From Bermanella sp. WJH001 (GTDB taxonomy: Bacteria > Pseudomonadota > Gammaproteobacteria > Pseudomonadales > Oceanobacteraceae): 64,000 nucleotides of DNA. The notes below the pieces were generated by a model. The model had not been told where the DNA came from and ran no database searches. It worked only from the letters and a program-made list of their open reading frames with translations. How positions within the stretch are numbered: the stretch's first letter is position 1; each line of letters starts with the position of its first letter. The stretch covers positions 744,001 to 808,000 of the forward strand of contig NZ_JASJOO010000002.1 in the NCBI RefSeq assembly GCF_030070105.1. Direction: 5' to 3'. This document shows positions 43,285 to 53,705 of this stretch, piece by piece. The translations under genes were made by a program, and so were the position numbers.

Positions 43285-45669
43285 CTAACCTCGTAGTTGT
43301 GCACCTAATCCTTCAGCCAGCTTGGTGACGATATTGTCAACAGAACTGGTTATTTCTTCATCATTAAGAGTGCGTGAAGGATCCTGCCACGTCAAGCCTA
43401 AAGCCAGACTTTTTCTACCATTTTCAATACCTTGGCCGCGATATACGTCAAAAAGTGTGACGTTTGTAAGGCTTTGGCCCGCTTGCTCACGGATTACCTG
43501 CTCTACTTGCGCCCACTGTACACTTTCTTCCACAACAAAAGCTAAGTCACGGCTTACTTCAGGGAATTTAGACACTGAAGTGAATTCAGGCAATTGCCCT
43601 TGAGTCACTTCGTCTAATAGTAATTCAAACACAAACAATGGGGTTTTAATGCCCAATTGCTTTTGTAGAACCGGATGTAATGCCCCTAACAAGCCAATTT
43701 GCTTGTCACCTTTCAGGATCGCTGCACACTGACCTGGGTGCAGTGCTGGGTGCTCACCTGCCACAAAACTATAGTCTGCATCACCATTGATGCTCAGCAT
43801 GGCCTCTAAGTCGCCTTTAAGGTCGTAGAAGTCCACTTTCTCTGAACCGTTCGTCCAACCCATAGAAAGACGACTACCGCATACCAAGCCCGCTAGCATT
43901 GGCTCTTGGGTTAAGGCATCACCATTTGGCACAAAGCGCAAACCCGTCTCGAACAAACGCACATCAGACTGCTGACGCTTAAGGTTATGCTCAGCTGCTT
44001 TGATCAGACCGACCCACAAGGTTGAGCGCATCACCGCCATATCCGCGGAAATTGGATTAGCCAACGTTAGGCCATCAATCTCTGGATCAACTAATTTTTG
44101 GATTTTAGGGTCCACAAAGCTGTAAGTAATGGCTTCTTGGTAACCACGGCTCACCCAAAACTGCTTAAGGGTATTAATTGGCGTAATTACTTCAGGTTCG
44201 CTTTGAAGATCCAAAGCCGCCATTGGTGTGGTAACCGGTAGGTTGTTGTATCCATGAATACGGGCGATTTCTTCAATCAAGTCTGCTTCGATGCTGATAT
44301 CAAAACGGTAGCTCGGTACATTCACTGTCCAGCCAGTTGCATTGGCTGTCACCGTCATACCTAGTCGAGTTAACATGGTTTCGATTTCAGAGGCAGGTAA
44401 CTCAAGTGCCAAAACATCTACAACGCGCTGGGCACGCAACTCAACGGTTGCCTCTTTTGGCATAGCCGCTTCATCTTCAGTATTCACTACAGGGCCAGCT
44501 TGACCACCACAAATCTCAACGATCAATTGTGTGGCACGCTCCATGGCATCGTTTTGTAAACGATAGTCCACACCACGCTCAAAGCGGTGAGATGAATCTG
44601 TGTGCAAGCCGTAGTTACGAGCCTTGCCAGCAATGGCGATTGGGTCGAAGTAAGCCACTTCTAAAAACACATCTTTTGTTTCAGTATTCACACCTGAATG
44701 CTCACCACCCATTACACCTGCAATGGCCAGTGCTTTTGAGTCATCAGCAATCACTAGTGTGTCACTAGTTAATTCAATCTCTTGACAGTCTAGCAGAGTC
44801 AGTTTTTCTTTATCAGCGGCCATGCGCACGTTAATGCCGCCATCAACTTTGGCTAAGTCAAACGCGTGCATAGGCTGACCAAGCTCTAACAGAACATAGT
44901 TGGTCACATCCACAATTGGATCAATTGAACGAATACCGCTGCGGCGCAGTTTTTCAATCATCCACAATGGCGTGGTCGCAGTCACATCAACCCCTTTTAC
45001 AACTCGACCCACATATTTAGGGCAAGCTTGAGGTGCTGATAAAGTTACCGGTAACGTATCGTTAATTTGTGCAGCCATCACTTCAATATTTAACGGCTTA
45101 ACATCGACGTTATTCAGGGTACCCACTTCGCGGGCCAAACCTTTTACACTTAAACAATCAGCACGGTTAGGGGTTAAGTCCACTTCAATAATGGCGTCAT
45201 CAAGATTCAAATATTCACGGATATCTTGGCCCACTGGTGCATCGTGCGCCAATTCCATTAGACCGTCTGATTGCTCAGCCATGCCCATTTCCGCTTCAGC
45301 GCATAACATGCCGTGGCTTTCTACGCCGCGTAGTTTCGCTTTTTTAATTTTAAAACCCTTACCATCTGGTGTTGGCAGCACAGCACCAATTTTTGCCATT
45401 GGTACTTTTAAACCTTCACGCACATTGGCTGCACCACAAACAATTTGAAAGGTATCTGTGCCATCAGTTACTTGGCATAAACTTAACTTGTCGGCATCTG
45501 GGTGTTGCTCACGCTTAACCACTTGCGCAACCACAATACCACTGAACTCGCCCGCAACTGGATCAACCGCGTCCACTTCTAAACCAGCCATTGTTACCTG
45601 AGCCACTAGCTCATCGGTTTTTAGGCTTGGGTTTACCCATTCTCTTAACCAGCTTTCACTGAATTTCAT
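43285..45669 (-). CDS. pheT: phenylalanyl-tRNA synthetase beta subunit
   Basis: 794 residues, the usual length. Domains: tRNA-binding EMAP-like (about 40-150), B3/B4 editing (about 205-380), B5 (about 400-475), the inactive synthetase core (about 490-690) and a C-terminal FDX-ACB anticodon domain (about 700-793; [16 protein letters not shown]). It works as an alpha2-beta2 tetramer with PheS. The pheS gene lies upstream across an 88-bp gap containing a REP-like element. Confidence 0.96.
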   Translation of the reverse strand: MKFSESWLREWVNPSLKTDELVAQVTMAGLEVDAVDPVAGEFSGIVVAQVVKREQHPDADKLSLCQVTDGTDTFQIVCGAANVREGLKVPMAKIGAVLPTPDGKGFKIKKAKLRGVESHGMLCAEAEMGMAEQSDGLMELAHDAPVGQDIREYLNLDDAIIEVDLTPNRADCLSVKGLAREVGTLNNVDVKPLNIEVMAAQINDTLPVTLSAPQACPKYVGRVVKGVDVTATTPLWMIEKLRRSGIRSIDPIVDVTNYVLLELGQPMHAFDLAKVDGGINVRMAADKEKLTLLDCQEIELTSDTLVIADDSKALAIAGVMGGEHSGVNTETKDVFLEVAYFDPIAIAGKARNYGLHTDSSHRFERGVDYRLQNDAMERATQLIVEICGGQAGPVVNTEDEAAMPKEATVELRAQRVVDVLALELPASEIETMLTRLGMTVTANATGWTVNVPSYRFDISIEADLIEEIARIHGYNNLPVTTPMAALDLQSEPEVITPINTLKQFWVSRGYQEAITYSFVDPKIQKLVDPEIDGLTLANPISADMAVMRSTLWVGLIKAAEHNLKRQQSDVRLFETGLRFVPNGDALTQEPMLAGLVCGSRLSMGWTNGSEKVDFYDLKGDLEAMLSINGDADYSFVAGEHPALHPGQCAAILKGDKQIGLLGALHPVLQKQLGIKTPLFVFELLLDEVTQGQLPEFTSVSKFPEVSRDLAFVVEESVQWAQVEQVIREQAGQSLTNVTLFDVYRGQGIENGRKSLALGLTWQDPSRTLNDEEITSSVDNIVTKLAEGLGAQLRG

Positions 45670-45710
45670 TTTGTATTCCTGAATTCTTTTTTATATGAGA
45701 GCAAGCAGCC

Positions 45711-45735
45711 TGTAGGAGGGTGCCCTGCGCCCGAT
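45711..45735 (-). repeat. REP-like element, second variant
   Basis: Minus-strand reading: a GGGCGC/GC-CCC hairpin then TCCTACA. The 3' tail TCCTACA is shared with the REPs near the RAYT gene although the hairpin differs. It lies between pheS and pheT. Confidence 0.6.
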
Positions 45736-45757
45736 TCTTTTCACGATTTAAACGTGA

Positions 45758-46786
<1,029 letters not shown>

Positions 46787-46812
46787 TTATTTAGGCCTTA
46801 AGCCACTGCCAC

Positions 46813-46908
46813 ACAATGACAATATTGAGGGCGATACAGATAAAACATTTGAGACGGATGACGCTTCAGCCAAAACACGGCTTTGCTCTCGCCCTGTATT
46901 GTCATTGT
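46813..46908 (-). repeat. long inverted repeat in the pheS leader
   Basis: Arms ACAATGACAATA..AGGGCGA (46813-46834) and TCGCCCTGTATTGTCATTGT (46889-46908) pair over about 19 bp with a small bulge and enclose about 54 bases that contain AGCC/GGCT. It lies between the rplT terminator and pheS, so it would fold in the pheST leader RNA. No T-run follows either arm. Confidence 0.65.
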
Positions 46909-46934
46909 TTTATTTTTCAATTTGTTTAAACAAA

Positions 46935-46967
46935 AATAGGGAAAGTGCCTATGGCGCTTCCCCTATT
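46935..46967 (-). terminator. terminator after rplT
   Basis: AATAGGGAAAGTGCC (46935-46949), loop TAT, GGCGCTTCCCCTATT (46953-46967). On the minus strand the stem runs into TTTTTG. It separates thrS-infC-rpmI-rplT from pheST-ihfA. Confidence 0.85.
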
Positions 46968-47040
46968 CGAGACAAGACAATTTAAAAATTAAATTTCTTG
47001 TAACTGTCGATCTTTAAAAGGTCGAACTGTCAGCTGGTGC

Positions 47041-47394
47041 TTACAGAGAGGCTTTAGCTTTTTCAACTAATGCCGCAAAAGCGCCTTTTTCATTAACGGC
47101 TAAATCAGCTAACACCTTACGATCGATCTCGATAGAGGCATTTTTCAGACCGTTAATAAAGCGGCTGTAAGACAAACCGTTGATACGTGCACCAGCATTG
47201 ATACGCGCAATCCATAGAGCACGGAATTGACGTTTACGCTGACGACGGTCACGGTAAGCATATTGACCAGCTTTGATAACCGCTTGCTTAGCTACGCGGA
47301 ATACACGTGAACGTGCACCATAGTAACCTTTAGCTTGCTTTAAAACTTTTTTATGACGACGGCGTGCTACCACACCACGTTTTACACGAGCCAT
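47041..47394 (-). CDS. rplT: 50S ribosomal protein L20
   Basis: 117 residues: [20 protein letters not shown], then [17 protein letters not shown] and the conserved [18 protein letters not shown]. It binds 23S rRNA during early assembly and, in known systems, represses rpmI-rplT translation through the infC-rpmI leader RNA. It follows rpmI by 28 bp with GAGGAG upstream. Confidence 0.97.
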   Translation of the reverse strand: MARVKRGVVARRRHKKVLKQAKGYYGARSRVFRVAKQAVIKAGQYAYRDRRQRKRQFRALWIARINAGARINGLSYSRFINGLKNASIEIDRKVLADLAVNEKGAFAALVEKAKASL

Positions 47395-47422
47395 ATTGAA
47401 CTCCTCTTAACCAAATAAATTA

Positions 47423-47620
47423 TTAAACGCCAGGTAGCATACGCTTGATTAGCGGTACATCAGATGCATGAACTTGCAACTGAGAACGTAATTGACGCTT
47501 ACGCTTGGTGCTTTTTTTGGTCAAGATGTGAGCACGGTGTGCTTGACGGTGTTTGAAGCCGTTACCAGTCTTTTTGAAGCGCTTTGCAGCACCACTATGA
47601 CTTTTAATTTTGTTAGACAT
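47423..47620 (-). CDS. rpmI: 50S ribosomal protein L35
   Basis: 65 residues: [20 protein letters not shown] at the start, then [18 protein letters not shown]. Standard place between infC and rplT. Confidence 0.96.
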   Translation of the reverse strand: MSNKIKSHSGAAKRFKKTGNGFKHRQAHRAHILTKKSTKRKRQLRSQLQVHASDVPLIKRMLPGV

Positions 47621-47713
47621 GCTAATAAAATCTCATTCGCATTGGTTTAATTAACAGTAGCAGGTGGTCGTTGCTTTGGTTACCCGTCACAACGACGCTC
47701 GTTACAGACCTAA

Positions 47714-48256
47714 CTACTTCTTCTTAATGGGTGCTAACACCATGGTTAGCTGACGACCTTCCATCTTAGGACGCAGTTCTACGTTGGCGATTTCGCTAAG
47801 GTCATCCTCAACACGCTTAAGTAGTTGCATTCCAAGCTCTTGGTGAGCCATCTCACGACCACGAAAACGTAATGTAATCTTGGTCTTGTCCCCATGTTCA
47901 AGAAACTTTGTCAGGCTGCGAAGTTTTACCTGATAGTCTCCCTCTTCAGTACCAGGACGGAATTTGATTTCCTTAACCTGGGTTTGAACTTGCTTTTTCT
48001 TTGCAGCGGCTTTTTGCTTTTTCTCTTCGTAAAGCTTTTTGCCAAAATCCATGATCTTACATACGATCGGATCGCCATCTGCAATTTGTACTAAATCCAA
48101 ATCGGCTTCTTGAGCAAGCTGAAGGGCTTCATTCATAGGCACTACGCCTAATTGCTCCCCGTCAGCACTAATTAGTCGGCATTCCCGAGCTTTAATGTTT
48201 TCGTTGATAGATGCCTTTTCAGGACGAGCTCGGCTATTTCTATTATCGCGTCTAAT
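47714..48256 (-). CDS. infC: translation initiation factor IF-3, AUU start
   Basis: 180 residues when started at the ATT at 48256-48254, the same length as E. coli IF-3. CGGAGT ends 7-8 bases upstream. The next in-frame ATG (48142) would delete the first 38 residues, including [20 protein letters not shown], which is well conserved. The AUU start lets IF-3 repress its own mRNA by discriminating against non-canonical initiation. N-domain about 1-75, lysine-rich linker, C-domain with [13 protein letters not shown]. It is 25 bp after thrS. Confidence 0.95.
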   Translation of the reverse strand: MRRDNRNSRARPEKASINENIKARECRLISADGEQLGVVPMNEALQLAQEADLDLVQIADGDPIVCKIMDFGKKLYEEKKQKAAAKKKQVQTQVKEIKFRPGTEEGDYQVKLRSLTKFLEHGDKTKITLRFRGREMAHQELGMQLLKRVEDDLSEIANVELRPKMEGRQLTMVLAPIKKK

Positions 48257-48281
48257 TGTTATTACTCCGTTTTATTAAAAT

Positions 48282-50195
48282 CTACTGTCCGCGCTTAGCT
48301 ACATCGTCTTGTAGTAGCTGGGCAAAGTCTTCGATACTCATAGATCCAAGGTCTTCACCTGTACGAGTTCGTACGGCGACAGCATTAGAAGCCACTTCTT
48401 TGTCCCCTGCTACCAATAAATAGGGAACCTTCTGTAAAGTGTGCTCGCGGATTTTAAAGCCGATCTTCTCGTTTCTCAAGTCCGATTGCACTCTAATGCC
48501 CTTTTGAGCCAAGATTTTTGCAACTTCTTTGATATATTCGGCCTGATTATCAGTAATATTGAGTAAAACAGCCTGAACAGGGCTTAACCAAGTTGGCAAA
48601 CTACCTGCATACTGCTCAATCAAAATACCGATGAATCGCTCCAACGAACCCAAAATCGCACGGTGAATCATCACTGGGGTTTGGCGATCGCCGTTTTTAT
48701 CGACGTATTGCGCCCCCAAACGACCTGGCATTGAGAAGTCTAGCTGGATCGTACCGCACTGCCACTCACGACCTAGACAGTCAGTTAAGGCAAACTCGAT
48801 CTTAGGACCATAAAAAGCACCTTCACCTGGCTGATACACAAACTCTAAGTCGCTTGCTTTAAGAGCATCAGCCAAAGCTTGCTCGGCATTATCCCAAACT
48901 TCTTCACTACCAATACGCTGTTCAGGGCGCGTAGATAGTTTAACTGCCACATCATTAAAGCCAAATGTCTTGTATGTATCCAAGATCATGGCAATACAGC
49001 TATTTACTTCTTCTAAGATTTGCTCAGTCATACAGAAGATGTGAGCGTCATCCTGTGTAAACGATCGCACGCGCATAAGGCCATGCAATGCACCGGATGG
49101 CTCATTACGGTGACAACAGCCAAACTCAGCTAAACGCAGTGGCAAGTCACGGTAAGACTTCAAACCTTGGTTAAAGATCTGAATATGACCCGGGCAGTTC
49201 ATTGGCTTAATGGCGTATTCACGTTTTTCTGATTCAGTGGTGAACATGGCATCAGAGAATTTATCCCAGTGACCTGAGCGCTCCCATAATGAACGGTCCA
49301 TTACCATGGGTGCTTTTACTTCGTCATAGCTGTACTCAGATAACTTCTGACGCACAAACTTTTCAAGCTCAGTATAAATAGTCCAGCCTTTACCATGCCA
49401 GAACACCATGCCAGGGGCTTCTTCTTGCCAATGGAACAAATCTAGCGTTTTACCTAGTTTACGGTGGTCACGCTTTTCAGCTTCTTCTAACAGAGTCAAA
49501 TAAGCCTTTAACGCTTTTTTATCGGCCCAAGCTGTACCGTATACACGCTGCAGCATTTTATTATCAGAGTTGCCACGCCAGTATGCACCGGCTACTTTCA
49601 TTAGCTTGAAGTTTTGGCAGAATTTCATATTGGGTACGTGCGGGCCACGGCACATATCAATGTATTCTTCGTGATGATAAAGCGCTGGCTGATCATCTTT
49701 TGAGATGTTTTCGTCTAGAATTTCAATTTTGTAAGACTCACCACGCTCTTCAAACGTATCACGAGCGGTTTGCCATGAGCCTACTTTTTTAACCACGTTA
49801 TAGTTGGTTTTGGCCAATTGCATCATGCGCTTTTCTAGCTGCTGCAACTCTTCTTCATTAATTGGAAAATCAGCATCAATATCGTAGTAAAAGCCGTTAT
49901 CTATGGTTGGACCAATGGCCATTTTAACATTTGGCCACAACTGTTTGATGGCATGACCTAATAAGTGAGCACATGAGTGACGTAGAATCTCAAGGCCTTC
50001 ACTGTCTTTAGCAGTAATGATTCGCAAGTCAGAATCTTGCTCAATGATGTCGCATGCATCGACTAATTTGCCATTAACAGCACCTGCGATGGTGGCTTTT
50101 GCTAAACCAGTACCAATGTCAGCAGCCACATCCATTACGGATACGGCGGAATCAAATTCGCGTTTGGAGCCATCTGGCAGAGTAATAACAGGCAT
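48282..50195 (-). CDS. thrS: threonyl-tRNA synthetase
   Basis: 637 residues, full length. Domains: TGS (about 1-61), the editing domain with [16 protein letters not shown] and CRGPHVPN (about 70-230), the class II core (about 240-530; [20 protein letters not shown] is motif 2) and a C-terminal anticodon domain. AGGACATATC precedes the ATG. First gene of thrS-infC-rpmI-rplT; feedback on its leader is known in E. coli, but the leader here was not matched to that structure. Confidence 0.97.
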   Translation of the reverse strand: MPVITLPDGSKREFDSAVSVMDVAADIGTGLAKATIAGAVNGKLVDACDIIEQDSDLRIITAKDSEGLEILRHSCAHLLGHAIKQLWPNVKMAIGPTIDNGFYYDIDADFPINEEELQQLEKRMMQLAKTNYNVVKKVGSWQTARDTFEERGESYKIEILDENISKDDQPALYHHEEYIDMCRGPHVPNMKFCQNFKLMKVAGAYWRGNSDNKMLQRVYGTAWADKKALKAYLTLLEEAEKRDHRKLGKTLDLFHWQEEAPGMVFWHGKGWTIYTELEKFVRQKLSEYSYDEVKAPMVMDRSLWERSGHWDKFSDAMFTTESEKREYAIKPMNCPGHIQIFNQGLKSYRDLPLRLAEFGCCHRNEPSGALHGLMRVRSFTQDDAHIFCMTEQILEEVNSCIAMILDTYKTFGFNDVAVKLSTRPEQRIGSEEVWDNAEQALADALKASDLEFVYQPGEGAFYGPKIEFALTDCLGREWQCGTIQLDFSMPGRLGAQYVDKNGDRQTPVMIHRAILGSLERFIGILIEQYAGSLPTWLSPVQAVLLNITDNQAEYIKEVAKILAQKGIRVQSDLRNEKIGFKIREHTLQKVPYLLVAGDKEVASNAVAVRTRTGEDLGSMSIEDFAQLLQDDVAKRGQ

Positions 50196-50507
50196 GATAT
50201 GTCCTATGTTCAGTGGTGGGGCCTACAAAGCCACACATGGTGTTAGCTCGACAAGATGCCGACTTCGCTTGCTTATGCAGCAGCTGTTGTACCTACCAAG
50301 TACCGCCCACTACATCGCCCAGCGAAAACATCCGAGCTTATGAATAAAATAAAGCGCGACATTAAAGCAGATTTCACCATTAAGGGGAATATTTGCGACC
50401 ACACACGCCGTAAAAAAGCCAATATTAAGAGACACTTAGCTTGCAAAGGCATAAAAAATACGTAGAATTCAGCGCGCATCGCAATTTAAGATATATGCAA
50501 TGCCTTT
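50196..50507. promoter_or_regulatory. thrS leader and tRNA-Val promoter region
   Basis: 312 bp between divergent thrS and tRNA-Val. No convincing gene; the plus-strand ORF near 50256-50465 has no ribosome site or family pattern. It must hold both promoters; neither was assigned confidently. Confidence 0.4.
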
Positions 50508-50584
50508 AGTCGCGTAGCTCAGTTGGTTAGAGCACCACCTTGACATGGTGGGGGTCGCTAGTTCGAATCTAGTCGCGACTACCA
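50508..50584 (+). tRNA. tRNA-Val (GAC)
   Basis: 77 bases with encoded CCA. The acceptor stem AGTCGCG pairs perfectly with CGCGACT. Anticodon loop TTGACAT gives anticodon GAC; T-loop TTCGAAT. A terminator follows 8 bases later. Confidence 0.97.
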
Positions 50585-50591
50585 AAATTCT

Positions 50592-50626
50592 AAAGCCCAG
50601 CTTGTTTCAAGCTGGGCTTTTTTTTT
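50592..50626 (+). terminator. terminator of tRNA-Val
   Basis: AAAGCCCAGCTTG (50592-50604), loop TTT, CAAGCTGGGCTTT (50608-50620), then a T-run. Confidence 0.93.
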
Positions 50627-50664
50627 GATTAAGACACAGGGACTTACCAAAGCTTTTAGCGATA

Positions 50665-50690
50665 TTCGCGAGCAGGCTCGCTCCTACAAT
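50665..50690 (+). repeat. REP element 1
   Basis: Hairpin GCGAGC-AG-GCTCGC then TCCTACAAT, preceded by TTC; the pseudomonad-type REP pattern. Plus orientation. Confidence 0.85.
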
Positions 50691-50776
50691 CAGAAACCGA
50701 AGGATCAAGCTAGCATACCCCAAAACGAAGCGACTGCTTTGCGACTGTTCGCGATAAACCTCCAACACCAACCCTG

Positions 50777-50798
50777 TACGAGCGAGCCTGCTCGCGAT
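50777..50798 (-). repeat. REP element 2, inverted
   Basis: Reverse-oriented copy of the GCGAGCAGGCTCGC hairpin, with the tail TCGTAC. Its edge overlaps the stop codon of the RAYT gene. With element 1 it forms an inverted (BIME-like) pair about 90 bp apart. Confidence 0.8.
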
Positions 50799-51238
50799 CA
50801 CTCCAACCAAACCGAATCCCAATGCGGATATTCACCTATGTTATCAACCAAGCCAGCGCGCAAAGGATTCGCCACAATATAGCGCGCAACATTAATCAGA
50901 GACTCATCCGAACGAATCCCGTGATCATTAAAGCCTTTATTCCAAATATTCTCACCCTCAAATTTGGTATAAAAAGATTTTAAACGCTGCACCACAGCAG
51001 AAACAGAATCAGCATTAAGTTTTATCAACCAATGAACATGGTCAGGCATGACCACATAAGAAAGTGTTATCGCCCGGGCTTGCATATCAACACGATGCAT
51101 TAAATGAACAAGGTATCTAGCTCGAATAAAATCCGTAAAAATAGGACGCCTTTGTTTAACTGAAAATATTAAATGATAATATTGCCCACTCAACGATGTA
51201 CGACCCTTGCGCAGAGCAAAATACCTACCTTTTTTCAT
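50798..51238 (-). CDS. REP-associated tyrosine transposase (RAYT)
   Basis: 146 residues from the ATG at 51238, with AAAAGGA 8 bases upstream; the longer frame upstream only reads through REP sequence. Y1-transposase (IS200-like) fold: YYHLIFSVKQRRPIF near the start, the HUH motif in MPDHVHWLI, and the catalytic tyrosine in VARYIVANPLRAGLV. RAYTs nick and move single-stranded REP/BIME DNA and are thought to be domesticated for genome maintenance. All key residues are present and the frame is intact, so it is probably active. It is enclosed by five REP elements. Confidence 0.93.
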   Translation of the reverse strand: MKKGRYFALRKGRTSLSGQYYHLIFSVKQRRPIFTDFIRARYLVHLMHRVDMQARAITLSYVVMPDHVHWLIKLNADSVSAVVQRLKSFYTKFEGENIWNKGFNDHGIRSDESLINVARYIVANPLRAGLVDNIGEYPHWDSVWLE

Positions 51239-51268
51239 AATCAAATCCTTTTGATCACCCAAACATTT

Positions 51269-51293
51269 TTCGCGAGCAGGCTCGCTCCTACAA
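51269..51293 (+). repeat. REP element 3
   Basis: TTCGCGAGCAGGCTCGCTCC then TACAA, identical core to element 1. It lies just upstream of the RAYT start. Confidence 0.85.
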
Positions 51294-51326
51294 AAAAATA
51301 AAATAATCCGTGTAAGCCCTATCAAT

Positions 51327-51352
51327 TTCGCGAGCAGGTTCACTCCTACAAT
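51327..51352 (+). repeat. REP element 4, variant
   Basis: TTCGCGAGCAGGTTCACTCC then TACAAT. Two changes weaken the hairpin arm (GTTCAC for GCTCGC). Confidence 0.75.
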
Positions 51353-51360
51353 CACAGTAG

Positions 51361-51382
51361 TACGAGCGAGCCTGCTCGCGAT
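51361..51382 (-). repeat. REP element 5, inverted
   Basis: TACGAGCGAGCCTGCTCGCG then AT, the reverse of element 3. With element 4 it forms a close inverted pair ahead of the uvrB stop. Confidence 0.8.
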
Positions 51383-51387
51383 AAGCA

Positions 51388-53406
51388 TCAACTATTCTTA
51401 ATTAACTGCAATTTAAGTCGCTCTAGCTCATCACGATAGCGCGCAGCCTCTTCAAATTTAAGCTCACGAGCCGATGCCAACATGGCGTCTTCAACTTTTG
51501 TTATGCGCTTATCTATCTCAGCTGTCGACATAAACTCAATGGCATCATCTACTGATTCTAGTGACGCCTTGCTGCGTTTATTGCCCCCCACTTTTTTGCC
51601 TGGCGTTACCGCTCCTTCAAGAATATCTTCAACGCTTTTGCGTACCGATTTAGGGGTAATACCATGCTTAAGGTTAAACGCCACTTGTGTTTCACGGCGA
51701 CGATCAGTTTCATCAATGGCACGTCGCATCGAATCGGTTATTTTTTCAGCATACAAAATAGCCTTGCCGTTTTCATTACGCGCTGCCCGACCAATGGTTT
51801 GAATTAAAGAGCGATCAGAACGCAAGAAGCCCTCTTTATCCGCATCAAAAATGGCCACCAATGCCACCTCAGGAATATCCAAACCTTCACGCAATAAATT
51901 AATGCCAACCAAAACATCAAACTCACCTAAGCGCAAATCACGAATAATCTCGATTCGCTCAACCGTATCAATATCACTGTGCAGATAACGCACGCGCACA
52001 TCATGCTCAGCTAAAAAGTCAGTTAAGTCTTCAGCCATTCGCTTTGTGAGTACTGTGATCAGAATGCGCTCACCTTGCGCGGTGCGAGTACGAATCTCAC
52101 CAAGCACATCATCTACTTGCGTGGTTGCTGGGCGAATTTCAATTACCGGATCAACCAAGCCTGTGGGTCTAACTAATTGCTCAATAACCGCATCTTGATG
52201 GGCTGCTTCATATTTACCTGGTGTGGCCGAAACAAAAATCGTTTGTGGCGAGATGGCCTCCCATTCTTCAAACTTCATGGGGCGGTTATCTAGCGCAGAA
52301 GGCAAGCGAAAGCCAAACTCCACCAAGGTTTCTTTGCGTGAGCGATCACCCTTATACATGGCGCCAAATTGCGGAATAGTGACATGACTTTCATCAATAA
52401 ACATCAGTGCATCATCAGGCAGGTAGTCAAATAGGGTTGGGGGTGGCAAACCTGAATCTCGTCCAGACAAATAACGAGAATAGTTTTCAATGCCATTACA
52501 ATACCCAAGCTGCTGGATCATCTCTAAGTCGTATACGGTACGCTGTTCAAGGCGCTGCGCCTCTACTAACTTATTATTACTGCGCAGCTGCTCTAGGCGG
52601 ACCTTAAGCTCGGCTTTTACTTCATCAATCATGTCTACCAAGGTGTCTCTTGGCGTCACATAATGGCTTTTAGGAAAAATTGTAATGCGTGGTACCTTAC
52701 GGAGCACTTCGCCAGTGAGCGGGTCAAACACACTCAATTGCTCTATTTCATCATCAAACAACTCAACCCGAACCGCTTCTTTTTCAGATTCGGCAGGAAA
52801 AATATCAATCACATCACCACGCACACGGTAAGTGGCGCGATAAAAATCCACATCATTACGCTTGTATTGCAGCTCAGCCAAACGACGCAACAAGCCGCGC
52901 TGATCAATGACATCCCCCTTATCTAGATGCAACACCATCTTTAGATAAGACTCTGGATCACCCAAACCATAAATTGCCGAAACCGTTGCCACTATAATGG
53001 TATCCCGTCGCTCCATAAGCGCCTTGGTGGCAGACAAGCGCATTTGCTCGATATGCTCATTGACCGACGCATCTTTTTCTATGAATGTATCACTAGAGGG
53101 AACGTACGCTTCTGGCTGATAGTAATCGTAATAAGAAACAAAATACTCAACCGAATTATTAGGAAAAAACTCTTTAAACTCACCATACAACTGAGCCGCC
53201 AAAGTCTTATTATGAGCAAGCACAATCGCTGGACGTTGAGACTGCGCAATCACATTAGCCATGGTGAAGGTCTTACCCGAACCCGTTACCCCCAAAAGCG
53301 TCTGACGAGCAAGGCCAGAATTCAAGCCATCCATTAATTGCTCAATCGCTTTTGGTTGATCCCCTGCTGGGGCGTACTTACTCTTTACTTCAAAGGCTTT
53401 TGACAT
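51388..53406 (-). CDS. uvrB: UvrABC excision nuclease subunit B
   Basis: 672 residues, the usual length. Walker [18 protein letters not shown] (about 38-54), the beta-hairpin region [20 protein letters not shown] (about 91-110), helicase motifs DESH and QTIGRAARN (about 535), and a C-terminal UVR helical pair ([16 protein letters not shown], about 650). It verifies DNA damage with UvrA and recruits UvrC. REPs crowd its 3' end. No LexA box was recognised upstream. Divergent from aspC. Confidence 0.97.
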   Translation of the reverse strand: MSKAFEVKSKYAPAGDQPKAIEQLMDGLNSGLARQTLLGVTGSGKTFTMANVIAQSQRPAIVLAHNKTLAAQLYGEFKEFFPNNSVEYFVSYYDYYQPEAYVPSSDTFIEKDASVNEHIEQMRLSATKALMERRDTIIVATVSAIYGLGDPESYLKMVLHLDKGDVIDQRGLLRRLAELQYKRNDVDFYRATYRVRGDVIDIFPAESEKEAVRVELFDDEIEQLSVFDPLTGEVLRKVPRITIFPKSHYVTPRDTLVDMIDEVKAELKVRLEQLRSNNKLVEAQRLEQRTVYDLEMIQQLGYCNGIENYSRYLSGRDSGLPPPTLFDYLPDDALMFIDESHVTIPQFGAMYKGDRSRKETLVEFGFRLPSALDNRPMKFEEWEAISPQTIFVSATPGKYEAAHQDAVIEQLVRPTGLVDPVIEIRPATTQVDDVLGEIRTRTAQGERILITVLTKRMAEDLTDFLAEHDVRVRYLHSDIDTVERIEIIRDLRLGEFDVLVGINLLREGLDIPEVALVAIFDADKEGFLRSDRSLIQTIGRAARNENGKAILYAEKITDSMRRAIDETDRRRETQVAFNLKHGITPKSVRKSVEDILEGAVTPGKKVGGNKRSKASLESVDDAIEFMSTAEIDKRITKVEDAMLASARELKFEEAARYRDELERLKLQLIKNS

Positions 53407-53412
53407 AAATCT

Positions 53413-53437
53413 GTGCGAGCGTACTCGCTCCTACCAA
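53413..53437 (+). repeat. REP-like variant upstream of uvrB
   Basis: GTGCGAGCGTACTCGCTCCT then ACC: hairpin GCGAG-CGTA-CTCGC with the TCCTAC tail. A divergent member of the same family, just outside the uvrB start. Confidence 0.6.
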
Positions 53438-53620
53438 ACCACAAGCACACCAGTTTACGAGCGCATCAAGACAAATACAATTTCACTTGAGGAATAAACA
53501 GCTAAGGGCGCAAGCAACTCCACCCAAGCAAGACCCCACCCGACTTCCAACCTATAAACTGCAGGGCCACGGGCAACATATTCTCGCAATATAAAATAAG
53601 ATCCGTTAGAATGTCGCCGC

Positions 53621-53660
53621 TTAAACCCACAGGGTAAGCACTATTTTAAACCCACAGGGT
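53621..53660 (+). repeat. duplicated TTAAACCCACAGGGT element
   Basis: Two identical 15-bp copies (53621-53635 and 53646-53660), 25 bases apart. Each has an ACCC-ACA-GGGT inverted repeat. It lies 45-85 bases before aspC and may be a pair of operators or two small hairpins in its leader. Confidence 0.6.
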
Positions 53661-53705
53661 TGATTCTAATCACCTAGAAAACCCTCTTTTGTTAAGGATG
53701 TGGCC

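Noticed and set aside
46798..46905. 35-codon ORF inside the pheS leader structure (contains Phe-Trp and Phe-Tyr pairs)
   Set aside because: No ribosome site, only two Phe codons, and no terminator after it; it does not look like a pheM-type leader peptide.
50256..50465. 69-aa plus-strand ORF in the thrS/tRNA-Val gap
   Set aside because: No ribosome site, no family pattern, and it spans the thrS promoter region.
53407..53600. LexA (SOS) box upstream of uvrB
   Set aside because: Looked for CTG-N10-CAG in the uvrB upstream region; no convincing match.
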